26,106 bases of DNA from JBFJVZ01 sp041623895 (GCA_041623895.1 JBFJVZ010000052.1:1-26106), one strand, 5' to 3'; positions 6,373 through 13,266 are shown, counted from the stretch's first letter. Numbers and translations: made by a program. Notes: generated by a model not told the origin, from the sequence alone.

Positions 6373-7958
6373 GTTCTCCCTGTCCCGCTTGATAAATACC
6401 AATCAATGGTTCGAACCTGCGGCTCCGGCAAAGGCGTGACGAATGCCTTTTCTTCGGCCGTCAGCGGTTGTTGTGTTTTCAACTGAGACTCAAGCACGGA
6501 TAGATCTGCATCCGAGACATCATCCCCTTTCGCCCTGCGGTCGACGATACGTTTCCGCAACGTCTCGTGATCAGCACTGAAGTCCAATACTGCAAATGAG
6601 ACGCCCAAACATTCGGCTAACTCTCGAAACGAATCACGCTGCTGACGCTTCAGAAAAGTCGCGTCAATGATCACGGAATCTCCACCCTGAAGAATCGTGT
6701 GCGCCAACTGCCGTAGCCGACCGTACGTCGCTAGCGAAGCCGTTTCGCTATAAAGTTTCTCGGGCGGCTGCGGCATGGAAGCCCATGGATCCATGCCAAA
6801 ATGGCGTTTGCGCTCCAAGTCGCTTCGTAGTCGAAACGCCCCGTGCTGCCGCACAACCAGCTCACTGCCCGTCGTTTTGCCACTGCCGCTGACACCGTGA
6901 GTGATCCACAAGGTCGGTTGGACAGGCAAGGTGAAACGATACGCCAAGCGGACGTGGTGCCGGCATTCCTGCAGCGCTTCGCTACCGTGCTCCTGATTCC
7001 ATCTGACCGCGTCGACCTTTGCCCGGACCAAAGATCGAAATACCAGGTACCAACGCAACAGTGGCAAGGAAGCGTGATCTCCCGTTCGCTCCAGATAAGC
7101 GTTGATGAAACTACGTGAAAGTTCCAAATGGTCGCGGGCGGCAAAATCCATCGCCAAGAATGCTGCGTCACTGAGAACGTCGATCCAACGAAACTGATCG
7201 CTGAATTCAATTCCGTCAAACGGGATCATTTTTCCACGCCAGTGGACCACGTTGGCCAAATGCAGGTCGCCATGACATTCCCGGATGAATCCATTGACAA
7301 CTCTTTGCGCCATCAAGCAGCGGTGCTGGCAGAAAAATTCCCTCGTCCAATCTCTCAGCACTCCAATGGCAGCCGTTTCCTCCTGGAGGTCAACAGAATC
7401 CAAGTCGCGAAGATTGTCCAGAGCGTCCTGCAATACCGTCTCGGGCGCACCCCAGGGGCTGTCCAGTGGTGCCGGTGCCGCGAGCTGATGAAATTCAGCA
7501 ACCGATTCTGCTAGTTGTCTCAATTGCTGCGCATTGAACATGCCTTGCGATAAACACCGGCTCAAAAGAGCATCATCCGGAAAGCGATGCATCTTGACGG
7601 CGTACTCCACGGCTTCTCCTTGCCCCCCCACTCGCAGTCGCTCCCCAGATAAGGTGATGGGGACAACCTCCAGATACAGTTCGGGAGCATAGCGCTGGTC
7701 CAACCGCAATTCCTCGTGACAGAAGTGTTCCCGACGCTGAAGGCTGCTATAGTCCAGAAACGTCGTTTTGATCGGTTTTTTCACCTTGTAAGCGAAATCA
7801 CCGGCCAAAAAAACCCACGAAATATGCGTCTGGCAAACCTTCACCGGCTGGTCGACAGCATGCGGATATGCCTCGGCCCGACGCAGATCGGAGAGAATTC
7901 GGTCGCCGGAAATCGTCGATTCAGATTTAGTTTCCATTGCCTTTCTCGCCGAAGCCAC
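6369..7958 (-). CDS. APH-like phosphotransferase / P-loop kinase fusion protein
   Basis: This 529-residue protein joins two domains. The N-terminal part (about 35-330) has an aminoglycoside-phosphotransferase/protein-kinase-like fold, with catalytic HGDLHLAN at 229-236 and a following FDGIEF/D.A region. The C-terminal part (about 338-520) is an AAA_33-type small-molecule kinase with Walker A GVSGSGKTT at 345-353. This architecture is known in bacteria as a bifunctional APH/ATP-binding protein of unknown substrate, and it need not confer drug resistance. A GTG start at 7958 has AGGAG nine bases upstream. An ATG at 7937 preceded by GAGAAAGG is the alternative, and it would suit a transcript starting at the candidate sigma-54 promoter near 7965. 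The stop overlaps the downstream USP start as ATGA. Confidence 0.88.
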   Translation of the reverse strand: MASARKAMETKSESTISGDRILSDLRRAEAYPHAVDQPVKVCQTHISWVFLAGDFAYKVKKPIKTTFLDYSSLQRREHFCHEELRLDQRYAPELYLEVVPITLSGERLRVGGQGEAVEYAVKMHRFPDDALLSRCLSQGMFNAQQLRQLAESVAEFHQLAAPAPLDSPWGAPETVLQDALDNLRDLDSVDLQEETAAIGVLRDWTREFFCQHRCLMAQRVVNGFIRECHGDLHLANVVHWRGKMIPFDGIEFSDQFRWIDVLSDAAFLAMDFAARDHLELSRSFINAYLERTGDHASLPLLRWYLVFRSLVRAKVDAVRWNQEHGSEALQECRHHVRLAYRFTLPVQPTLWITHGVSGSGKTTGSELVVRQHGAFRLRSDLERKRHFGMDPWASMPQPPEKLYSETASLATYGRLRQLAHTILQGGDSVIIDATFLKRQQRDSFRELAECLGVSFAVLDFSADHETLRKRIVDRRAKGDDVSDADLSVLESQLKTQQPLTAEEKAFVTPLPEPQVRTIDWYLSSGTGRT

Positions 7959-7974
7959 CGTACCACTCTCCTAA

Positions 7975-7992
7975 TGGCGAATGTTGTGCCGA
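7975..7992 (-). promoter_or_regulatory. Candidate sigma-54 promoter for the APH/P-loop-USP operon
   Basis: On the minus strand the sequence TCGGCACAACATTCGCCA has GG and GC exactly ten bases apart, with GGCAC matching the -24 element. The -12 half (TCGC instead of TTGC) is imperfect. Transcription would start near 7965, close to the gene start. This is the weaker member of a back-to-back pair with the promoter at 8132-8149. Confidence 0.4.
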
Positions 7993-8081
7993 AAAAGGGA
8001 AGTGCCCAGACAAACGATGATGCCACGGCAAACGGTCGAAAACCGTCATGATAGCGGGCTGAAATGTCACTCAGCTGCCGC

Positions 8082-8108
8082 AAGTGTGCACCCTCGTCAC
8101 ACTTTTTT
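8082..8108. promoter_or_regulatory. AAGTGTG-N9-CACACTT inverted repeat (enhancer-like or attenuator)
   Basis: Arms 8082-8088 and 8098-8104 pair perfectly, and four further Ts follow on the plus strand. The left arm continues as AAGTGTGCAC, identical to 12510-12519 in the other divergent promoter region. Its centre is about 66 bases upstream of the predicted cytochrome transcription start and about 128 upstream of the predicted APH/P-loop start, distances usual for sigma-54 activator sites. The hairpin plus T-run could instead be a terminator, but no gene reads into it. Confidence 0.45.
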
Positions 8109-8131
8109 GAACTCTGTCCCACTTCCCACGC

Positions 8132-8149
8132 ACGGTACTCCGATTGCAA
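8132..8149 (+). promoter_or_regulatory. Candidate sigma-54 promoter for cytochrome paralogue 2
   Basis: ACGGTACTCCGATTGCAA has GG-N10-GC spacing and a perfect TTGCA -12 element. The -24 element is GGTAC rather than GGCAC. The predicted transcription start is near 8159, 57 bases before the ATG. The same GGTAC-N5-TTGCA pattern precedes the single-domain USP at 12657. Confidence 0.55.
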
Positions 8150-8215
8150 ACGCTATCGACCTGGTTCCGAGAGAACGAAATACTGCTTCATTCACTTCAA
8201 CACCGAGGAGACCTC

Positions 8216-8692
8216 ATGCGACTCATAAAACCCATATCGTCGATCGTGTTGCTGGCTTGTGTTGGCATGTTGCTCCCGATTGCTGCCATGGCCCAGAAGG
8301 AAGCTCCGAAAGCAAAGCAGAATGCCAAGAAGCAGGGCCACGAGAGGCCACTCAGTTTTTGGATGGAAAAGAAAATGGAGTATACGCAGGATATTCTTCG
8401 TGGCTTGGTCAGCGGTGACCTGCAGGAAGTGGCTGATAAAGCGGAGCAGATGCGAGTCGTGTCCAAGGTCGAGGGATGGATTCGTGGCAAAAAATCCGGC
8501 TATCGGACTCAGCTTCAGGTGTTTGAGTTTGCCAACAATGAGATCCTGCGTCAGGCGCGCGGAGAAAACCTGGAAGGCACAACCATGGCGTTTCAGCAAT
8601 TGACAGCCGCTTGCGTCAGCTGTCATAAGACCATCCGCGAAACAAATGGTCACCCGGCTGAGGCAGCTGAGAAGACAAAATCCGCTGACTGA
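8216..8692 (+). CDS. Monoheme cytochrome c, c'/c556-like (paralogue 2)
   Basis: The 158-residue product has a signal peptide (MRLIKPISS...AMA, cleavage likely after residue 26) and a Lys-rich linker. A helical domain follows with one heme motif near the C-terminus, CVSCH at 133-137. Met50 in FWMEKKM aligns with the conserved Met of the other two cytochromes here and may be an axial ligand. It is a periplasmic electron-transfer or gas-binding protein by family; the partner is unknown. GAGGAG five bases upstream of ATG 8216 fixes the start. The gene is alone on the plus strand, diverges from the APH/P-loop operon and converges on another cytochrome of the same family. Confidence 0.88.
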   Translation: MRLIKPISSIVLLACVGMLLPIAAMAQKEAPKAKQNAKKQGHERPLSFWMEKKMEYTQDILRGLVSGDLQEVADKAEQMRVVSKVEGWIRGKKSGYRTQLQVFEFANNEILRQARGENLEGTTMAFQQLTAACVSCHKTIRETNGHPAEAAEKTKSAD

Positions 8693-8845
8693 GACATCTA
8701 TCCCACACACATGCCCGCGTGAGCAAACTTGCCGCTGAGTGCACGTGGCTTGCGGCTGAAGCCGATCCCTTGGGCAGAAACCTGAGCCCTGGCATTTTCA
8801 GATTTCACGTAGCCGAAGTCGGCAGACATCCGAACAGGCGTGGAT

Positions 8846-8865
8846 CGGAATTCTCTCGAATTCCG
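8846..8865. terminator. Hairpin between convergent cytochrome genes
   Basis: Perfect 8-base arms CGGAATTC / GAATTCCG enclose a 4-base loop, with six Ts some 20 bases further on the plus strand. It sits in the 221-base gap between the two convergent cytochrome genes. A bidirectional terminator or insulating hairpin is plausible. Nothing else coding is seen in the gap. Confidence 0.4.
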
Positions 8866-8913
8866 CTACCACATGTGTCTAGATTTTTTCAAGAATGCCA
8901 GTCGCCGGATGGC

Positions 8914-9363
8914 TTATTTCCGCTCAGCGGGATTCTTACCAAGAGTCTTGCGCATGTAGCTGTGGCACTCGACACAACGAACGGTCAAGGCCACATACCC
9001 CAGTGTGGCACGGCCAAGATCTTTTTCCTCACCAGCTTCGGCAATCAGTTCGGCGTTGCGGCGAAAGTCCTTGCTTTGTTCCGTGTACTCCTCCGTCTGC
9101 AACACGGTCCAACCGCTCTCCAAACTCAACAATCGAAGCGCTCGAGCATTCTTGGCAATCTTTTCATAGTCCTCCAAGGCCAGACCTTCCAGAATGGATT
9201 TGGAACGATCCAGTTTCATCTGCATCAAGGGTGCAAGTTTCTCTTTGGAGAGGACAGGCGTTTTGATTGCCCGATCATCCTGTACTTGAGCATCGGCCGT
9301 CGCGGCGAAACATAGCACCAAGCTTGCGGCAACAAAAATGCGGGTCAATGACTTGCGATTCAT
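8914..9363 (-). CDS. Monoheme cytochrome c, c'/c556-like (paralogue 3)
   Basis: This 149-residue protein has a clear signal peptide (cleavage likely after ADA at 25) and a single heme motif CVECH at 130-134, close to the C-terminus. It aligns over its length with the cytochromes at 2133-2639 and 8216-8692. Shared features are LMQMKL (Met47) near the N-terminus, ILEGL, an RLLS..SGW block and T..CVECH...R. It should be periplasmic. It is the last gene of the minus-strand USP operon, 39 bases after the PyrD-like gene, so it is probably made together with the two USPs. Its redox partner is unknown. Confidence 0.88.
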   Translation of the reverse strand: MNRKSLTRIFVAASLVLCFAATADAQVQDDRAIKTPVLSKEKLAPLMQMKLDRSKSILEGLALEDYEKIAKNARALRLLSLESGWTVLQTEEYTEQSKDFRRNAELIAEAGEEKDLGRATLGYVALTVRCVECHSYMRKTLGKNPAERK

Positions 9364-9402
9364 GGTTGGGCCTGTCAGGTTCGGTAGGGACCAAAAAATG
9401 TT

Positions 9403-10455
9403 CTACTGTTTCACGTGACCCCAGCGGTCGCCGGAACGATCGGCTACTGTGGGGGTTGGATCATCATAGCAGCCGTCGTGAGTCAGTGAGTGCAGCAGGT
9501 TCAATCGTTGATCCAGCGAATCAGCTTTGACCGGTCGGGCTAGTGTCAGGGCCTTGAAGGAATCGAAGCCCGATCGTCGCAAATAAGCTCGGATGCCATC
9601 CAGCATGTGGGCCACGACATCGGGACCTCGGCGATAAAGCTCCGATGTCACCATCGCGACATCCGCCCCGGCGATGATCACCTGAATCACGTTGGTTGGG
9701 TTGCTGACGCCACCACTGGCCGCAATGGATATCTGAGGCCCGCCGGCTCGGATTCGAATCAATCCGGCGATCGTTGGCTGGACATTCCCCGATGGCGTGA
9801 GTGCCCAGGTGGTGGTTGCCGACAGACGTTCAAAATGGGTCTCCCAGACCGGCTCGTGCGCAAAGATCACGGCACCAGCGACACCGGCTTCCACCAGTCT
9901 CCAGGCGACATTGGCCAGACTGGTGAAGTACGGGGCCAGTTTGACCGAGACTGGGATCGTGACGGCGTCGCAAATCTGGCAAACGCAATCAATCAATGTA
10001 TTTTCTATCTCGGCAGCACTGGATCCCGGATTGCCGCAGTCAGTGTGAAAATTGAGTTCAATTGCGTCGGCGCCGGCATTCTGCAACTCGCAAGCGAACT
10101 TTAGCCATTGGCCATCAGTAAAACCATCCAAATTGGCAATGATCGGAATCCCCACGCAATGCTTGAGCTGGCCAATCGTGCGTAAATAGAATTCCGGACC
10201 GCCATTGTAGGTGTCTTGGATACTGGGCGAACCAACGCTTTCCGCCCGCTGCTCGCGGGTGCTCGTTTCCCCTCCTGAGGCAAGCAGATGTGCAACGACC
10301 TGTTCTTCAAATAGTGAAGGCAGAACAACTGCACCGGCTCCGGCAATCGCCAGCTCTCGAACGTATTCAGGTTGCTGCGTCAACGCGCAAGCGCCAATGA
10401 CGATTGGCGACGACAGATGAAGGCCAAGATAATCGGCGTTGATCTCCGGTTTCAT
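9403..10455 (-). CDS. Dihydroorotate dehydrogenase-like flavoprotein
   Basis: This 350-residue TIM-barrel protein is of the PyrD-like group. The N-terminus (YLGLHLSSPIVIGACALT, then AGAGAVVLPSLFEEQ) is characteristic of dihydroorotate dehydrogenase-like proteins found outside pyrimidine operons. VKLAPYF at 171-177 and ASGGVSNP near 246 correspond to FMN-binding regions. Where class 1 enzymes have a catalytic Cys or Ser in an NxSCPN motif, this protein reads NFHTDCGNPG, so orotate formation is doubtful. It probably binds FMN and may act on another substrate. It sits between the UspE-like gene (36 bases) and a cytochrome gene (39 bases), suggesting a redox role in stress rather than pyrimidine synthesis. 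Confidence 0.85.
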   Translation of the reverse strand: MKPEINADYLGLHLSSPIVIGACALTQQPEYVRELAIAGAGAVVLPSLFEEQVVAHLLASGGETSTREQRAESVGSPSIQDTYNGGPEFYLRTIGQLKHCVGIPIIANLDGFTDGQWLKFACELQNAGADAIELNFHTDCGNPGSSAAEIENTLIDCVCQICDAVTIPVSVKLAPYFTSLANVAWRLVEAGVAGAVIFAHEPVWETHFERLSATTTWALTPSGNVQPTIAGLIRIRAGGPQISIAASGGVSNPTNVIQVIIAGADVAMVTSELYRRGPDVVAHMLDGIRAYLRRSGFDSFKALTLARPVKADSLDQRLNLLHSLTHDGCYDDPTPTVADRSGDRWGHVKQ

Positions 10456-10491
10456 GTTATCGTCTCAGGCTTGTTGCGACATTGGATTGCG

Positions 10492-11469
10492 TTATGGGAG
10501 CGAGGTACGTATTTCCACGCGATTCTCGTCCGCCGGCGGCTGCGTTACTTCAACGGGACAATGGAACCCCTGCGGTTTCAGCGTGAGCACCGAGCAGGTC
10601 AAGTCCGTCAGAATCGATTCGGCCGTGTTGCCGATCAAGAATCCCGCGACGCCGGTACGGCAGACGCTACCCATGACCAGCAAATCTGCTTCGATTCTGT
10701 CGACCGTCAGGGGAATCACGCGTATCGGCGAGCCGCGCTTTAAATGAACAGTGACCCGCTCCGGATCGATACCCGTGTCCTTGAATAACCGATCCATCTG
10801 CTGTGTGATCTTCTGCTTGCGATCCTCGATCAGGGTATCGATTTCATCGTCTCCGGCGTGACGTCGCAGCGAGGATTCCATCCACAAGTCCCAGCCGCAG
10901 ACAACGTGCAAATTGGTTTGCTCGCGTTCGGCTATCGATGCGGCTATCGTCAAAATCTTGCTGTTCAGATCGGCGTGCGTTGCCTCATCCGTATTTAAAT
11001 CGACCGCCGCTAGAATGATATCGAGTTCGCCGTGGATCTCCGGTTTCAAGACCCACACCGGACAGGGACACAACCGCATCAGTGACCTGGCAACACTGCC
11101 GAAAAGACGGCCCACGGTCGAGATTCCGTCGGCCGTCTTGATCACCAGATCGTGCCCCTCCTGAAGAACTTGTCGAACAATTTCTACGGCTGGGTCACCC
11201 AGCCTGACGATCGTTCGCATGCTGACGCCTGCATCGGCATGTTTATTGGCAAGCTCCGCAAGCTTTTCGTGATGCTCCTGGGCGATCAACTGCTGAACAT
11301 CCTCCGGCTTGGCGCTGGGCTTGAATCCGAGCGCCGGTGGCATCGGTTTGATCACGTCAATCAAGCTCAACTGCGCCCCGTTTTCCTGCGCGAGCTTGAT
11401 GGCGCGACGGATGCCGGCTCCGTTATCCTCGGTCCCGGTGTAAAGCAGAATCTTTTTGAATCGTTTCAT
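10492..11469 (-). CDS. UspE-like double universal stress protein (USP 2)
   Basis: This 325-residue protein has two USP domains (about 1-143 and 149-300) with the organisation of Escherichia coli UspE. The UspE-like ending is recognisable: MGSVCRTGVAGFLIGNTAES, then CSVLTLKPQGFHCPVEV. The first domain has lost the usual glycine-rich ATP loop (KTADGISTVGRLFGS), whereas the second keeps a recognisable form. UspE-type proteins do not always bind ATP. The start is taken at 11469 (MKRFKKILLYTG), where GGTGG precedes the ATG. A longer reading to 11583 adds residues unlike any USP. It is second in the operon, 32 bases after USP 3. Confidence 0.92.
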   Translation of the reverse strand: MKRFKKILLYTGTEDNGAGIRRAIKLAQENGAQLSLIDVIKPMPPALGFKPSAKPEDVQQLIAQEHHEKLAELANKHADAGVSMRTIVRLGDPAVEIVRQVLQEGHDLVIKTADGISTVGRLFGSVARSLMRLCPCPVWVLKPEIHGELDIILAAVDLNTDEATHADLNSKILTIAASIAEREQTNLHVVCGWDLWMESSLRRHAGDDEIDTLIEDRKQKITQQMDRLFKDTGIDPERVTVHLKRGSPIRVIPLTVDRIEADLLVMGSVCRTGVAGFLIGNTAESILTDLTCSVLTLKPQGFHCPVEVTQPPADENRVEIRTSLP

Positions 11470-11501
11470 CGAGCCACCAATCACGGCGAGATTGCATCGA
11501 C

Positions 11502-12422
11502 CTAAACCAATTCGGCAGATTGATCGCTGGCCTGCCGTTGCGGGCCTTTGATCATCCGATTTCGCGTGATCCAAACACTGCAAGGAGCATGGCGAAGCAC
11601 GTAACGAGACACACTTCCCAAAACGAACTGCCCCAGCTTGCTGCGACTGGTATTTCCCATCACCACCAAGTCGCAGTCTTTCTCTTCTGTGAACTGAACA
11701 ATGCCGTCACCAATGTGATCAGATTCGATCAAGTGACTGTGAACCGAAGGAGCCACAGCCTGCAGTTGCTTCGCCGCCTCGCGAACGGCGTTTTCCGTCT
11801 GATCTTTGATGGCGTCCGGTTCAATTACCGCTTCGTTTAGAAACTCTGAAACATACGAGACGACCGAAATCACGTGCATCTCGGTCTGGGGGCCCCACTG
11901 AAATTCGGAAAACTCCTCGATGGCTGCTTGAGACGGACCGGTTTCATCATACGCCAGCGCGACACGAAGCCGCTTGTGGTCGTGCGTTTGGATCCCCGTT
12001 GGACGTACCACCAAGACGCTGCAGGGGGCGTGCGTGGCCACATAATCACTGGTGCTGCCCAACAGGATGCGGCTGATCGTGGATCTGCCCCGAGCCCCCA
12101 GCACGACCAAATCCGATTCAGATTTTCTTGCTTCCTCAACAATGGTTTCCCCCAAATATCCCTCATGCATGAGGTGCTTGAGAGCGGCGTTGGCGCCGGC
12201 AAACATTTCGACAACTTTCTCAAACACCGCCTGGGCGGCTTCGCTCTCACGACGGACGCACTCCGGACGCCACTCGCTGTTCGGGCGGGTGCTGTTGACA
12301 TGGGGGATGTTGATGACGGTCAAAACGCTAACATCCAACCTCTCCGCATGCGGTAAATGAGCCAAAAACCTGGCGGCTTCATCCGCGTATTCAGAACCAT
12401 CGGTAGCAAGTAGGACTCTCAT
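11502..12422 (-). CDS. Universal stress protein, two UspA domains (USP 3)
   Basis: This 306-residue protein contains tandem UspA domains (about 1-141 and 151-288) and is a paralogue of USP 1. The first ATP signature is intact (GARGRSTISRILLGS at 109-123). The second has Ser in place of the second Gly (GNTSRSKLGQFVLGS), so its nucleotide binding is less certain. AGGAG eight bases before ATG 12422 supports the start. It heads an operon with a UspE-like protein, a PyrD-like flavoprotein and a cytochrome. A near-consensus sigma-54 promoter lies 34-51 bases upstream, the best such site in the window. It diverges from USP 4. Confidence 0.94.
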   Translation of the reverse strand: MRVLLATDGSEYADEAARFLAHLPHAERLDVSVLTVINIPHVNSTRPNSEWRPECVRRESEAAQAVFEKVVEMFAGANAALKHLMHEGYLGETIVEEARKSESDLVVLGARGRSTISRILLGSTSDYVATHAPCSVLVVRPTGIQTHDHKRLRVALAYDETGPSQAAIEEFSEFQWGPQTEMHVISVVSYVSEFLNEAVIEPDAIKDQTENAVREAAKQLQAVAPSVHSHLIESDHIGDGIVQFTEEKDCDLVVMGNTSRSKLGQFVLGSVSRYVLRHAPCSVWITRNRMIKGPQRQASDQSAELV

Positions 12423-12455
12423 CGGTTGGCTCCTGTGGCGAGGCGTTCAGATTCG

Positions 12456-12473
12456 TTGCAATCAGAGTGCCAG
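12456..12473 (-). promoter_or_regulatory. Near-consensus sigma-54 promoter of the USP 3 operon
   Basis: The minus strand reads CTGGCACTCTGATTGCAA. It matches TGGCAC-N5-TTGCA with exactly ten bases between GG and GC. The predicted start is near 12446, leaving a 24-base leader that includes the AGGAG ribosome site. By simple chance, a perfect match to these eleven positions is expected about 0.01 times on both strands of a window this size. Confidence 0.8.
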
Positions 12474-12511
12474 TTCGGATTGACACGCCTTCCGCTTGAT
12501 TCTGGCTAAAA

Positions 12512-12542
12512 GTGTGCACAGTCGCACACACGCGATGTGCAC
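12512..12542. promoter_or_regulatory. GTGTGC-N6-GCACAC palindrome plus extra TGTGCAC half-site
   Basis: The palindrome at 12512-12529 is followed by another TGTGCAC half-site at 12536-12542. The cluster lies between two divergent sigma-54 promoter candidates. The palindrome centre is about 75 bases upstream of one predicted start and about 93 upstream of the other, the usual distance for NtrC-type activators. Its TGTGC-N6-GCACA core recurs at 3906-3921. That the local activator binds here is inference. Confidence 0.55.
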
Positions 12543-12586
12543 GCTGGGCTCGCAGGCAAACGACGCTCTGTTTGACCAGGGTCCAG

Positions 12587-12603
12587 TTGGTACCAGGTTT
12601 GCA
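12587..12603 (+). promoter_or_regulatory. Candidate sigma-54 promoter of USP 4
   Basis: TTGGTACCAGGTTTGCA has correct GG-N10-GC spacing, a TTGG -24 core and a perfect TTGCA -12 element; GGCAC is replaced by GGTAC. The predicted start is near 12614, 43 bases before the ATG at 12657. Confidence 0.65.
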
Positions 12604-12656
12604 TCCTGATTGGGAAGCCAATGCAGACACCATTGGGACCAATGGAGACACCAACG

Positions 12657-13091
12657 ATGAAAAAATCGGTTCTTTGTCCGATCGATTACAGCGCCGCCAG
12701 CATCGCAGCGCTAAAACTGGCCGTCAGCGAAGCGAAACTGCGGGAGGCCCACCTGGACCTTCTGCATGTTTGGCAACCCGGTTCGGAATACTCGGAAGGT
12801 TCGCCACCGATTCCTTTCGAGGCGGAAATGCCGCGTGCCAAGATCGAATCCGATTTAGCGTCGCTGCCGGTTGACTTTCCCAAAGATCGCATCCGCCTGC
12901 ACGCCACTGCTGGCGAACCACGTCACGACATCGTGGAAACCGCGAAACAGCTTGAAAGTGAACTGGTCGTGATGGGCACCCACGCGCAGCATGGGCTAAG
13001 ACATTGGATCATTGGCGGAGTCTGCGAAGAAGTTTTGCGCACATGCCCCTGCCCGGTTTTGGTTTGCCGTGGACCAGATAAGGCGGATTAG
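12657..13091 (+). CDS. Universal stress protein, single UspA domain (USP 4)
   Basis: This 144-residue single-domain USP begins MKKSVLCPIDYS and ends with the usual CPCPVLV strand. The ATP loop is altered: GTHAQHGLRHWIIGG at 107-121 lacks the second Gly of G-2X-G and the Ser after the last Gly, so ATP binding may be lost or weakened. The start at 12657 is chosen because the upstream in-frame Met residues (12621, 12642) add sequence not found in USPs, and GGAG lies nine to ten bases before this ATG. It is transcribed away from the USP 3 operon and has its own sigma-54 promoter candidate. It converges on a 39-residue membrane peptide gene, 15 bases beyond its stop. Confidence 0.9.
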   Translation: MKKSVLCPIDYSAASIAALKLAVSEAKLREAHLDLLHVWQPGSEYSEGSPPIPFEAEMPRAKIESDLASLPVDFPKDRIRLHATAGEPRHDIVETAKQLESELVVMGTHAQHGLRHWIIGGVCEEVLRTCPCPVLVCRGPDKAD

Positions 13092-13106
13092 GTACGTGGC
13101 GATGAT

Positions 13107-13226
13107 TCAAATCATGCCGCTCAAGACGCGCGCGAAGTAGAGTACTCCGACCAGGGCAATGATTGCCAGCAAAAGCATCCACCAGTTTTCGTGCTTTTGA
13201 TGGAACTTGCGAAGCGAATCCAGCAT
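13107..13226 (-). CDS. 39-residue single-pass membrane peptide
   Basis: This short open frame codes for MLDSLRKFHQKHENWW followed by a hydrophobic helix (about residues 17-36) and a short end. The N-terminus is basic and aromatic, like many small bacterial membrane peptides. TAGGAG with a six-base gap before ATG 13226 is one of the better ribosome sites in the window, which is the main reason to treat it as real. It is 79 bases downstream of glgC, on the same strand, and converges on USP 4. A palindrome and a possible sigma-54 promoter lie between it and glgC. I do not recognise a family. Confidence 0.6.
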   Translation of the reverse strand: MLDSLRKFHQKHENWWMLLLAIIALVGVLYFARVLSGMI

Positions 13227-13266
13227 TTGATTCTCCTAGCGATGTCGAATTTCAACGGTAGGCCGA

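Noticed and set aside
6369..7958. Aminoglycoside resistance gene
   Set aside because: The APH-like domain belongs to a fusion with a P-loop kinase, found in environmental bacteria beside stress genes. Nothing indicates drug modification or a mobile resistance context.
8084..8097. Minus-strand GG-N10-GC match (GGGTGCACACTTGC)
   Set aside because: The spacing fits a sigma-54 promoter, but GGGTGC is a poor -24 element and the match lies within the shared GTGTGCAC element. The site at 7975-7992 is the better candidate for that operon.
8719..9315. Plus-strand open frame of 198 codons between the cytochromes
   Set aside because: It is mostly antisense to the cytochrome at 8914-9363, which has a signal peptide and CxxCH motif. 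The part in the gap has no ribosome site or recognisable sequence.
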